Positions 1 through 8,154 of a DNA stretch of 64,000 bases are shown here, one piece after another. Position 1 is the stretch's first letter, and every line of letters begins with the position of its first letter. The stretch is taken from NCBI GenBank assembly GCA_964646495.1, contig CAZYEO010000001.1, forward strand, positions 1 through 64,000, written 5' to 3'. The notes under the pieces were generated by a model. It made no database searches. It saw only the letters and a program-made list of their open reading frames with translations, and was not told where the DNA came from. The translations under genes were made by a program, and so were the position numbers. Source of the stretch: HGM05232 sp964646495. GTDB lineage: Bacteria; Bacteroidota; Bacteroidia; Bacteroidales; Muribaculaceae.

Positions 1-1165
1 GTTCGCCATCCTCCACAGATCGTCCTTCCATATTTACGAGGTCGATATCGTAGCCGGGACCGCGTTTTCCCATAGATCCCGGTTTCGGATTGAGATATTT
101 GCAAGTAGCTACCGTGAGGGTGGTTTCTGTTTGTCCGAACCCTTCCATTAGCTTTATTCCTGTAAGTTTATACCATTGTTCATATACGCTCGGGTTGAGT
201 GCTTCCCCTGCAATGGTACAATATTTTAATGATGAAATATCAAATTTTGATAAATCTTCGCGAATAAGAAATCTGAATACAGTAGGAGGAGCGCAGAAAG
301 AAGTGATATGATGGTCGTGAATCATGTGGAGAACATCCACAGGTTCAAATTTTTCAAAATCATACACGAAAACATTGGCTCCGGCAATCCACTGTCCGTA
401 ATATTTGCCCCATACGGCTTTTCCCCATCCGGTGTCAGCAAGTGTGAGATGGAGACTATCTTCACCAAGATTGTGCCAATATGAACCCGTGATTATATGT
501 CCTAACGGATACAAAAAATCATGGGCAACCATTTTAGGCTCGCCGGTAGTTCCCGATGTAAAGTATAATAATGACACATCATCATTGTTATTTGCATGTT
601 TGGGACGCACAAATGGTGCGGCATCCTCTATCCCTTTGTTGAAATCAATCCAGCCATCGGGTATTTCAGGTCCTATGGATATATAAGAGTGGACAGTAGG
701 GCATTTTGGTGCAGCTTTTATGATATGATCAAGTACAATGTTATCGCCCACAGCCACAATAGCTTTTATATCGGCTGCATTGGCACGATACACAATATCT
801 TTTTCGGTGAGTAGGTGAGTGGCTGGAATTACTGTAGCTCCGAGTTTGTGCAATGCTGTGATGGCAAACCAAAATTGGTATCTGCGTTTTAATATAAGCA
901 TTACCATATCTCCACGTCCTATTCCGAGAGATTGGAAGAATGAAGCAGTTTTGTCGCTCTCACGTTTAATGTCGGCAAATGTGAATTGAATAGTTTTACC
1001 ATCCTCATTTGTCCAGAGCAATGCCTTTTTATCAGGATTTGTGCGTGCCCATTCATCTACAACATCATATCCGAAGTTGAAGTTATCGGGAACGTTTATT
1101 TTGAAGTTTTCCATGTAATCCTCGTAGGATTCGAAAACTGTTTTATCAAGAAATTTTTCTAACAT
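1..1165 (-). CDS. AMP-binding acyl-CoA/acetyl-CoA synthetase-like protein (partial, 3' end outside window)
   Basis: Translating the minus strand from the ATG at 1165 gives about 388 residues of an ANL-superfamily adenylating enzyme. The N-terminus MLEKFLDKTVFESYEDYMEN opens the protein, and the P-loop-like motif LLYFTSGTTGEPKM, a QTE motif in GFGQTETT and a GKRGPGYDIDLV segment follow in the expected order. The family activates a carboxylic acid with ATP and loads it on CoA; length and style are closest to medium-chain or acetyl-CoA synthetases. The C-terminal lid domain with the catalytic lysine lies beyond the left edge. It starts 27 bases after the XRE-cupin gene on the same strand, so the two probably form one operon. 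The substrate cannot be read from the sequence. Confidence 0.9.
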   Translation of the reverse strand, partial: MLEKFLDKTVFESYEDYMENFKINVPDNFNFGYDVVDEWARTNPDKKALLWTNEDGKTIQFTFADIKRESDKTASFFQSLGIGRGDMVMLILKRRYQFWFAITALHKLGATVIPATHLLTEKDIVYRANAADIKAIVAVGDNIVLDHIIKAAPKCPTVHSYISIGPEIPDGWIDFNKGIEDAAPFVRPKHANNNDDVSLLYFTSGTTGEPKMVAHDFLYPLGHIITGSYWHNLGEDSLHLTLADTGWGKAVWGKYYGQWIAGANVFVYDFEKFEPVDVLHMIHDHHITSFCAPPTVFRFLIREDLSKFDISSLKYCTIAGEALNPSVYEQWYKLTGIKLMEGFGQTETTLTVATCKYLNPKPGSMGKRGPGYDIDLVNMEGRSVEDGE

Positions 1166-1192
1166 AATTTTCTTCTATTGAAATGTGGTTGG

Positions 1193-1738
1193 TTATAATA
1201 TTATGGCTATGAATTTTACAGAACGCTCATCGAGAGCTTTCATGCCGTGAGGGCGCATTGAATCAAACATTATTGAATCACCCTCCTCAAGGATTATATT
1301 ATTCCCCCCAATAGTAAATTGCATTCTTCCATTCACGACGTAATTAAATTCTTGTCCTTTATGTGAATTTAGATGCACAGGATTGTCGTTTGGTTCTACA
1401 GTAACCATAAATGGATCAATCTCTCTATTGGCAAATCCTGCTGCAAGAGATTGATAGCTGTAGCATTTGGTGCGCTCAACACTTACACCCATTTCCTTTC
1501 GTGTCACGAAATAGCTATTCATTTTAGGTTCTTCTCCAAATAGGATTGCTGTAAGTTCTACTCCAAATTCATGAGCTACTGAGTGCAGGAAGCTCACTGG
1601 GATGTCGGTAGTACCATTTTCATATTTTTTGTACGTTCCCGGATCGATGTTGCATTTCTTTGCTATTTCCGGAATAGAAAGATCAAGAGCATCTCTAAGT
1701 CCCCTTAATCTTTTGGCTACTTGTTCGATATGGTCCAT
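1193..1738 (-). CDS. XRE-family transcriptional regulator with C-terminal cupin domain
   Basis: The 181-residue protein has an N-terminal helix-turn-helix of the XRE/Cro type (residues about 8-65; LRDALDLSIPEIAKKCNIDP, then TYKKYENG) and a C-terminal cupin_2 barrel (about 105-181; HKGQEFNYVVNGRMQFTIGG, then EEGDSIMFDSMRPHGM with histidines placed as in metal or ligand-binding cupins). Proteins of this architecture bind DNA through the HTH and sense a small molecule in the cupin. It lies directly upstream of and co-directional with the acyl-CoA synthetase, which suggests that it controls that gene and senses a related acid or CoA ester; this is inference. A palindrome just downstream of its own promoter suggests autoregulation. 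Confidence 0.9.
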   Translation of the reverse strand: MDHIEQVAKRLRGLRDALDLSIPEIAKKCNIDPGTYKKYENGTTDIPVSFLHSVAHEFGVELTAILFGEEPKMNSYFVTRKEMGVSVERTKCYSYQSLAAGFANREIDPFMVTVEPNDNPVHLNSHKGQEFNYVVNGRMQFTIGGNNIILEEGDSIMFDSMRPHGMKALDERSVKFIAIIL

Positions 1739-1764
1739 GACTGTTGTTTTTACGGATAGTAAAT

Positions 1765-1799
1765 GCTATCATAGATAGCTGACAATTGTGACAAAGGTA
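1765..1799 (-). promoter_or_regulatory. Promoter -7 box and palindromic operator candidate for the XRE-cupin operon
   Basis: On the minus strand TACCTTTG (1799-1792) matches the Bacteroidota -7 box TAnnTTTG. A perfect palindrome GCTATC-ATA-GATAGC (1765-1779) lies about 13 bases downstream of it, over the expected start of transcription and 27 bases before the start codon. Such a position suits an operator bound by the XRE protein encoded next to it. The box and palindrome are visible; binding is inferred. Confidence 0.5.
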
Positions 1800-1871
1800 A
1801 AAAGAATTACTGAAAAAGAGAACTGCAATATTGATTTTATTGTTGTGATGCCATTTTAATTATATCTTAAA

Positions 1872-1912
1872 ATTAATGCGGACAAAAGAATATATCTTCT
1901 GTCCGCATTAAT
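1872..1912 (-). terminator. Hairpin terminator of the GH97 gene
   Basis: A perfect 13-bp inverted repeat (1872-1884 with 1900-1912, arms ATTAATGCGGACA and its complement) with a 15-base loop begins 26 bases after the GH97 stop codon. The following minus-strand sequence is moderately T-rich. It may serve both strands. Confidence 0.65.
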
Positions 1913-1937
1913 ATTGAGAGTATGTATATATTATATA

Positions 1938-4088
1938 CTATATTTTTTTAGTACCTTTTTTTGCCTCTTTTGTCGCCGGTACTATCGATACAGCATATCC
2001 TCCGCTTCGAGCCAAATCTGTGGAAAGTTTTGATTTTGATGTCACCACATATTTTTTTATTTCATAAGCGATAGGGTTTGTGATATAATCAGCATTTTTA
2101 GCATCTTTATATACTGTAGCTATATACTCTGTTCCGGGTGTAAGGAAGTCAAGAGCTATTTTTGAAGTGCGAGCATTTTCATCGGTAATTCCACCGATAA
2201 ACCATCTTTCACCATTCTTCTCTTTGCGCGCGATTGTAAGGTAATCCCCCGGTTCAGCTTCTACATATACGCTTTTTTCCCAATCGATAGCCACATCTTT
2301 TATAAATTGAAATGCATCAAGATGTTTTTCGTAGTTTTCGGGAAAATCGGCAGCCATTTGCAATGGGCTGTACATAGTCACATATAGAGCAAGTTGTTTT
2401 GCAAGTGTAGTTTGTACACGTGCTTTATTGGTACGTCCCGGAATATCAATGAATACATCAAATATCCCCGGAGTGTAGTCCATAGGTCCACCTACAAGAC
2501 GAGTAAATGGTAGAATTGTAGTGTGGTGAGGGCGATTCCCTGAGAATGCTTCGTATTCGGTTCCACGGGCAGATTCGTTACCTATAAGGTTGGGATATGT
2601 ACGGCTAAGTCCGGTAGGGCGGGTCGCTTCATGTGCATTTACGCATATTTTGTAATCGGCAGCTTTTTTCAAGCAGTAAAGATAGTGATTGTTGCTCCAC
2701 TGGCTATAGTGATGATCTCCACGAGGGAGGATGTCGCCTACGTATCCTGATTTTACTGAATTGTATCCGTTGTCAATCATAAATTGATATGCAGAATCTA
2801 AGTGTCGTTCGTAGTTGCGGGTCGATCCTGATGTCTCATGGTGCATCATTAGTTTTATACCTTTTGATGCCGCATATTCATTGAGCATTTTAACATCAAA
2901 GTCAGGGTATGGCGTAACGAAGTCAAACACGTAATCTTTTGTATATCCTACCCAATCTTCCCAGCCTATGTTCCAACCTTCGACAAGGAGTTGATCAAAT
3001 CCATGTTTTGCTGCAAAGTCAATGTAGCGTTTCACGTTTTCATTGTTAGCGCCGTGAGTACTGTTTGGTTTTGATTTTGCGAAATCGGTTTCACCGAGTT
3101 TCACTGAATAATAGTCGTCCGTATATGACCATGAACTTTTACCTGTAATCATTTCCCACCATACACCCATATATTTTACAGGCTTAATCCATGATGTATC
3201 TTCGATTTTGCAAGGTTCATTAAGATTCAATGTGATTCGTGAGGCTAAAATATCGCGTGCATCATCGCTCACTATCACTGTGCGCCAAGGTGATGTGGAG
3301 GGTGCTTGCATGTATCCCTTATATCCTGTAGCATCGGGTGTGAGCCATGAGGTAAATATGAAATTCTTATCATCAAGATTGAGGTGCATACAAGAATAGT
3401 CTACCAATGCAGCCTCGTGAAGGTTTAGATATATACCATCATTGGTTTTTATCATGAGTGCAGTTTGTACACCTGTGGGTGAAAATACTGTTTGTGAAGC
3501 ATTTCCACATACGGCACTTTGAAGTAATTCTCTTACTTTAGATAATCGAGACACAGTGTAGTCGTATTCTTGAGTGTCGTAATCTCCGGGAATCCATGTA
3601 GCAGTGTGGTCGCCAGTCATGGCAAATTCGGTGCGTTCCTCTTTAATTACGAAATAGTTGAGATTTTTTTGCAATGGAAACTCATAGCGAAGACCCATCC
3701 CATCGTCAAATACGCGGAAACGCACTACGATATTACGTTCCGAAGCAGCCTGATTGAGGGTTACTGCCATTTCATTATAATGGTTACGGATATTGCTTTC
3801 TTCTCCCCATACCGGTTGCCAAGTTTCGTCAAATGATGACTGTTCTGTTTTTGTGATTTTAAATCCGTCGAGAAGATCATTTCCATCCTTTAGATCAAGT
3901 CCTAAACGAGATGGTGCAATTACCTCTTTCCCTTTATAAGACATTGAATACACCGGAGTACCTGAAGCATCGGTATCGAATTGTAATTTGATTTCCCCAT
4001 TTGGAGAGCTAACACTTTCTGAAGCGTTAAGCCCAAAGGATGCGATAAGACAAAGTAGCATTAAAGTCGTTTTGATAAATGCTTTCAT
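1938..4088 (-). CDS. GH97 family glycoside hydrolase, inverting alpha-glucosidase type (SusB-like)
   Basis: A 716-residue secreted or periplasmic enzyme, about the usual GH97 length. I take the ATG at 4088 because it opens a standard signal peptide (MKAFIKTTLMLLCLIASFGLNA); an in-frame ATG at 4115 adds nine residues. An N-terminal beta-sandwich is followed by the catalytic barrel and a C-terminal beta domain. Counting from 4088, E418 (HHET), E487 (NAHEATRPTG) and E511 (ARGTEYE) have the same spacing (69 and 24 residues) as the calcium-binding/general-base and acid glutamates of SusB as I remember them (E439, E508, E532). The segment VKSGYVG carries glycine where retaining GH97 alpha-galactosidases carry the nucleophile aspartate, so an inverting alpha-glucosidase is predicted. 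It is a lone gene with no SusC/SusD partner nearby. Confidence 0.92.
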   Translation of the reverse strand: MKAFIKTTLMLLCLIASFGLNASESVSSPNGEIKLQFDTDASGTPVYSMSYKGKEVIAPSRLGLDLKDGNDLLDGFKITKTEQSSFDETWQPVWGEESNIRNHYNEMAVTLNQAASERNIVVRFRVFDDGMGLRYEFPLQKNLNYFVIKEERTEFAMTGDHTATWIPGDYDTQEYDYTVSRLSKVRELLQSAVCGNASQTVFSPTGVQTALMIKTNDGIYLNLHEAALVDYSCMHLNLDDKNFIFTSWLTPDATGYKGYMQAPSTSPWRTVIVSDDARDILASRITLNLNEPCKIEDTSWIKPVKYMGVWWEMITGKSSWSYTDDYYSVKLGETDFAKSKPNSTHGANNENVKRYIDFAAKHGFDQLLVEGWNIGWEDWVGYTKDYVFDFVTPYPDFDVKMLNEYAASKGIKLMMHHETSGSTRNYERHLDSAYQFMIDNGYNSVKSGYVGDILPRGDHHYSQWSNNHYLYCLKKAADYKICVNAHEATRPTGLSRTYPNLIGNESARGTEYEAFSGNRPHHTTILPFTRLVGGPMDYTPGIFDVFIDIPGRTNKARVQTTLAKQLALYVTMYSPLQMAADFPENYEKHLDAFQFIKDVAIDWEKSVYVEAEPGDYLTIARKEKNGERWFIGGITDENARTSKIALDFLTPGTEYIATVYKDAKNADYITNPIAYEIKKYVVTSKSKLSTDLARSGGYAVSIVPATKEAKKGTKKI

Positions 4089-4140
4089 GTAGAAAATTTT
4101 AATTAGTGAATACAAATAGGTGATGAATTACATCATAGTG

Positions 4141-4148
4141 CAAAATTA
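4141..4148 (-). promoter_or_regulatory. Probable -7 box of the GH97 gene
   Basis: TAATTTTG on the minus strand (4148-4141) matches TAnnTTTG and lies 52 bases before the chosen start at 4088. No well-spaced TTG -33 element is evident, so this is a moderate call. Confidence 0.4.
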
Positions 4149-4277
4149 CTTAAACTTTACAATAGATTAAATATAATATCCCTCAAATATAAATAAATGT
4201 TGTTCACAAAGTTGAGGTATTAGTTTGTATTACAAATGATTGTAGCTGTTGTGGTGATGCGGGATATATGAAGGTGA

Positions 4278-5099
4278 TTATAGATTTTTCGTATTCAAAC
4301 CAACGATTCTGTATGATGCTGTGAGTAATGATTCCGGAATTATTGGAGTATCGATAGGGAAAGTGCGATGTCTCGTGAAAATTTGTCCACTCTTATTGCT
4401 TTGCAATGCTCTAAGTATGGCTTTTGCTCCTTGTTTGGGAGAGCTGATGAAAGGGCGGAAAAATATATTTGCAATCGGGTCATACCATTTGTTCATGGAT
4501 ATCATATCGCTGTTCACTATTCCCGGATCGGCACATTTTATTTGTACATTATCACCATATTTAGCATGTAGATATGCAGCATAGGCAGTGAGCGCAAGTT
4601 TGCTACGTCCATAAGTGCCAAGTTGTGAAAATTGCTCTTTGGTTTCGTGGAGATGAATATCTTGAAATTTATGAATCTTTCGAGTTACGGAAATTGTGAA
4701 AACGATATTGGCATGTGGCACCACCATTGGGAGTAATAATTCCGTGAGTAACATTTGTGATAGATAATTTACACCGATAGTAGTTTCAAATCCATCTTGG
4801 GTGAGGGTGTATTGTGAACATTTTATGCCTGCATTATTTATGATTCCTTTTACCAAGAGATTACGCTTGCCGATTGATAATGCAAATTTGCGAATTGATT
4901 GAAAGGAATCGAGTGACAATAATTCGGGGAAAATATGTTGATTGCCTGTTTCTCGTATTATCTCATTGCATATTTTATTGCCCTTCTCCATGTCGCGACA
5001 ACCCACAATCACCTTTTCATCATGTATTGCAAGTGAGCGAAGCACTTCGGTTCCGATAGCTCCGGTAGCACCTGTAATTATGTATACCCCTGTATTCAT
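4278..5099 (-). CDS. Short-chain dehydrogenase/reductase (last gene of the steroid operon)
   Basis: A 273-residue classical SDR. The Rossmann glycine motif TGATGAIG is at residues 9-16, NNAGI near 88, and the catalytic YGRSK (Tyr-x3-Lys) near 165, so the NAD(P) site and the Tyr/Lys pair are present. The catalytic serine position reads TISVTRK and is plausible. Overall style resembles retinol-dehydrogenase/WWOX-like SDRs more than bacterial FabG. Its start lies 6 bases after the stop of the neighbouring SDR, so it is translationally linked to it. In this context it is a candidate second hydroxysteroid dehydrogenase, but the substrate is inferred only from the operon. Confidence 0.88.
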   Translation of the reverse strand: MNTGVYIITGATGAIGTEVLRSLAIHDEKVIVGCRDMEKGNKICNEIIRETGNQHIFPELLSLDSFQSIRKFALSIGKRNLLVKGIINNAGIKCSQYTLTQDGFETTIGVNYLSQMLLTELLLPMVVPHANIVFTISVTRKIHKFQDIHLHETKEQFSQLGTYGRSKLALTAYAAYLHAKYGDNVQIKCADPGIVNSDMISMNKWYDPIANIFFRPFISSPKQGAKAILRALQSNKSGQIFTRHRTFPIDTPIIPESLLTASYRIVGLNTKNL

Positions 5100-5105
5100 T
5101 AAAAA

Positions 5106-5909
5106 TTATTTGTCAAGAAGTTTGTGCTTTACAATAAGTCTTATTTTCGATGGCAGCATGGCGACAAAAACTATTGAAAATCTATTTATAAATCCATTGA
5201 TGTATTGTTTCTTTTTTGCAAAAGTAGCCTTTAATGCTCCACGGACAAATTTTTGAGGAGTTACCAAAACTCCCAATTTTACCCCCAATTGTTGAAGATT
5301 TTTGGGCAATCCAAATAGATCGGTAGCAATCCCTCCGGGACAAGCTACCGTTACCGATACACCAGAATCGCTCAATTCAAGTTGGATAGCTCTCGATAGT
5401 ACCCTGATATATGCTTTTGTTGCTCCATACATTGAGATTCCGGGCATTGGCATCCAGCATGACATCGACGACATATTAAGAATATATCCATGATTGCGTT
5501 TTGCCATTTCGCTGCCGAATATGTGACATAACTCAGTTACGGCACGTATATGAAGGTCAATAAATAGGTTTATTCTCTCTTGAGACATTTCTATTAATGC
5601 CTTGAACGCAAAAATGCCGGCATTATTAATAAGAATATCCACTATTAAATTGTTCTCTGTGCACCAATTTAATATATGTGTAGCAGCATTTGGTGTCGAT
5701 AAATCAATATGGAGATATGAAACAGAAACATCATAATCATGCTCAATCTCCGATGATGTGAGTCTAAGCTCCTGTTCTTGATTGCTCACAAGAATGAGAT
5801 TCACACCATTTGCAGCGAGTTGGCGAGAAAATTCCTTTCCTATTCCCGAAGACCCACCTGTGATTAAAGCTGTAGATCCTTGCGGAATTTTGTTATTTAT
5901 GATGTTCAT
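5106..5909 (-). CDS. Short-chain dehydrogenase, candidate 3-beta-hydroxysteroid dehydrogenase
   Basis: A 267-residue SDR with TGGSSGIG (residues 17-24), NNAGIF near 95, the catalytic serine region LNMSSMS near 145 and YGATK near 160, that is a complete Ser-Tyr-Lys set. The C-terminus carries VTVACPGGIATDLF, as in the DltE/YqjQ-type SDRs. The start overlaps the upstream flavin oxidoreductase by 17 bases, which indicates tight co-translation. The gene order with a 5-alpha-reductase and an OYE-type reductase matches clusters reported in gut Bacteroidota where the SDR acts as 3-beta-HSDH on 3-oxo bile acids. That substrate assignment rests on context and remembered literature, not on specificity residues. 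Confidence 0.88.
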   Translation of the reverse strand: MNIINNKIPQGSTALITGGSSGIGKEFSRQLAANGVNLILVSNQEQELRLTSSEIEHDYDVSVSYLHIDLSTPNAATHILNWCTENNLIVDILINNAGIFAFKALIEMSQERINLFIDLHIRAVTELCHIFGSEMAKRNHGYILNMSSMSCWMPMPGISMYGATKAYIRVLSRAIQLELSDSGVSVTVACPGGIATDLFGLPKNLQQLGVKLGVLVTPQKFVRGALKATFAKKKQYINGFINRFSIVFVAMLPSKIRLIVKHKLLDK

Positions 5910-7137
5910 TATATTTCTGAATATTCTCTATCTCCTGGAGAATTTTTTTGGGTAGCTCCTCGGTGCAATGTTTGTGACAAGCCATTTCCATAGAATACAT
6001 TCGAGCTATACAGTAGTTTACATGATCGCATCCGCAACGTTGCTCACCGGCTTTCATTCTATTAACGAAATCAGGTTCATTAATCAGGGCGCGTCCTATT
6101 TGCACGAATTGAAATCCATCGTTGAGCACGGTATCTATGCCATCGCGCGACACACAACCTCCTACATATATTAAAGGCATATCGGGTAGTGCTTTGTGAA
6201 ATTTAAGAGCATCTTCTCGAAAATATAATTCTTTGAAATCACACTTAGGAATCATTATATTACCGAACATTTTAACCCCCTTACTCAACCATTTTTTATC
6301 CATATAATAAGATAGTGTGGTAATTGGCATTTTTCCTCGCATTACATACATTGGGGCTTTACTCACAAATCCTCCGCTTAACACCAACGCATGTGCTCCA
6401 AGCTCTTGAAGCTCTTTTGCAACAGTGATACAATCATCAATTTCCATTCCACCCTTGAATCCATCGCGCATGTTCATCTTCACCACAACTCCCATATCGG
6501 ATTCGGCTGCCGACATCACTTCACTCATACACATGCGCATGAATTTCATTCTATTATCAAGCGATCCTCCATATTTATCTTTGCGCTTATTGGTGTAAGG
6601 CGACAAAAATTGGCTTATAAGATAACCATGCCCTGCATGAATTTCCACACAGTCAAAACCTGAATCACGAGCCATTCTCACGGCTTCGCCAAATGCTAAA
6701 GCGGTTTCGCGAATTTCAACATTTGTCATAGCGCGTGTAAATGTAGGTGCATATAAGTTGAATCGTCCCGATGGCGACCATGGAGTTTCTCCGATAATCT
6801 CCTTTTTAGACATATTACCGCAGTGCCCCAACTGAATGGATGCCTTAGCTCCACCTGCATGAATGGCATCGGTAACATCTCGCAGATCCCGTAATATATC
6901 TGGGCGTATCCATAATTGATGAGGGAATGAAAGTCCACTTCGCATCACTGCCGCATAAGCAACAGTGCTCATTCCTACTCCACCTTGTGATACGGAAGAA
7001 TGATAATCCAAAAGCATTTCAGATGGTCGGTTTTCATCGCACATACCTTCAAATGCTGCCGATCGTATCGTTCTATTGCGTAGCGTGATCGGTCCTATGT
7101 TGTTTTCAGTAAAAAGTAGAGATTTAGAATTATCCAT
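5893..7137 (-). CDS. NADH:flavin oxidoreductase of the old yellow enzyme family, candidate steroid/bile-acid 5-beta-reductase
   Basis: A 414-residue TIM-barrel flavoprotein. Diagnostic segments are the N-terminal LFTENNIGPITLRNRTIRSA, the substrate/flavin histidines in EIHAGHGYLISQFLSPYTN, KYGGSLDNRMKF, and the FMN-phosphate region YVGGCVSRDGID followed by FVQIGRALINEPDF. A cysteine cluster C-x-C-x5-C-x10-C follows near residues 365-385, reminiscent of the Fe-S ligands in 2,4-dienoyl-CoA reductases. The C-terminal FAD/NAD domain of BaiCD/BaiH and dienoyl-CoA reductases (total over 600 residues) is absent, so electrons must come directly from NAD(P)H or from a separate protein. In the operon it fits the 5BR role, interconverting 3-oxo-delta-4 and 5-beta steroids. 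Confidence 0.9.
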   Translation of the reverse strand: MDNSKSLLFTENNIGPITLRNRTIRSAAFEGMCDENRPSEMLLDYHSSVSQGGVGMSTVAYAAVMRSGLSFPHQLWIRPDILRDLRDVTDAIHAGGAKASIQLGHCGNMSKKEIIGETPWSPSGRFNLYAPTFTRAMTNVEIRETALAFGEAVRMARDSGFDCVEIHAGHGYLISQFLSPYTNKRKDKYGGSLDNRMKFMRMCMSEVMSAAESDMGVVVKMNMRDGFKGGMEIDDCITVAKELQELGAHALVLSGGFVSKAPMYVMRGKMPITTLSYYMDKKWLSKGVKMFGNIMIPKCDFKELYFREDALKFHKALPDMPLIYVGGCVSRDGIDTVLNDGFQFVQIGRALINEPDFVNRMKAGEQRCGCDHVNYCIARMYSMEMACHKHCTEELPKKILQEIENIQKYNEHHK

Positions 7138-7165
7138 TTGATATAATAGAATTATAATTTTTGAA

Positions 7166-7936
7166 TTAATATATGCCCGGAATTATGCTTTTTAGCTTCA
7201 GTGAAGTAAATTTTTCGCCAAATTTCTTGCAATAATGCTCATTTATTTTTTTTGCTCTTGGAGCAAGATTAGCAAATGTCCACAATGCAAATACTGCACC
7301 TGCCCAGCTCCATGTGAGTATTGCAAATCCTATCCATTCCACAGTTTCGCCAAAATAATTTGCACTTGAAACCCATCGATAGAGTCCGCCACGAGGTATA
7401 TAATGGCCGGTGTCACCCGGTTTGCGTAAGTTGCGGATTATGTGGTCGCTATGCCAATTAATACCCATGCCTGAAAAGAATATAATAGTACCGATTATGA
7501 ATTGCGGCGACCAAAGCCATTCCACTTGGTATTGATTGGGTGACGACACATAAAAAATCCATCCCCCTTGCATTAGAGCATTAAGGATATTGAATGTTAC
7601 ACCACTCAATATAATAGTAATAGGCATTCTGCTCTTGCCTTTTATTAATAAAGGAAAGATAAATGACCTGTAGATATAATGAATCTGAAACAAGCATAGA
7701 AATATCAGCGGTACAACCTCCCACTTGCGATTGCTTTCAAGCCAGAGCCAGAGCATAACCACCACCACGGGAGATTCCATGAGCACCCAGCCGAGACGAT
7801 TGCTAACCGAGAAACCCCATTTTGGTGTGTACATCATTCCATAGCCGGCTTTCACATAGTGTAATGCGATGAAGACTATTATTGCTATGATGCTCATTGC
7901 AATCAGGAATATATTGAAGTACTCGAAATAAAACAT
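7166..7936 (-). CDS. Steroid 5-alpha-reductase (SRD5A-like integral membrane protein)
   Basis: A 256-residue, six- to seven-helix membrane protein. Its C-terminal half reads like mammalian SRD5A1: INWHSDHIIRNLRKPGDTG, IPRGGLYRWVSSANYFGE, then VEWIGFAI and a final RAKKINEHYCKKF. These carry the NADPH-binding Asn, Arg, Tyr and Glu positions known from the family. The enzyme would reduce the delta-4 double bond of 3-oxo-delta-4 steroids or bile acids to the 5-alpha (allo) form using NADPH, in the inner membrane. It is the first gene of the operon, 28 bases ahead of the flavin oxidoreductase. Family membership is very likely; the natural substrate is inferred. Confidence 0.93.
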   Translation of the reverse strand: MFYFEYFNIFLIAMSIIAIIVFIALHYVKAGYGMMYTPKWGFSVSNRLGWVLMESPVVVVMLWLWLESNRKWEVVPLIFLCLFQIHYIYRSFIFPLLIKGKSRMPITIILSGVTFNILNALMQGGWIFYVSSPNQYQVEWLWSPQFIIGTIIFFSGMGINWHSDHIIRNLRKPGDTGHYIPRGGLYRWVSSANYFGETVEWIGFAILTWSWAGAVFALWTFANLAPRAKKINEHYCKKFGEKFTSLKLKSIIPGIY

Positions 7937-8098
7937 TTTTTAGGTTAAAATGATACTTGCGTGATTTTTTTACAAAAATACAAAAATTAATCAAATGATA
8001 TAAAGAGACTCTCAAGAAATATACAATTAGAATAAAATACACTCATTTTTCAGATATTTAGAACAAAAAAAGATGCTTCCTATTGCTGAAAGAATATG

Positions 8099-8106
8099 TA
8101 TCTTTG
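8099..8106 (+). promoter_or_regulatory. -7 promoter box of the PCMD-domain gene
   Basis: TATCTTTG is an exact TAnnTTTG -7 box. It lies downstream of the in-frame ATG at 8083, so that ATG cannot be used from this promoter, which supports the start at 8155. Confidence 0.55.
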
Positions 8107-8154
8107 TCCGATTTTTATATAAAATATTTTTTAATTGAAATTTATAGCCCGATA

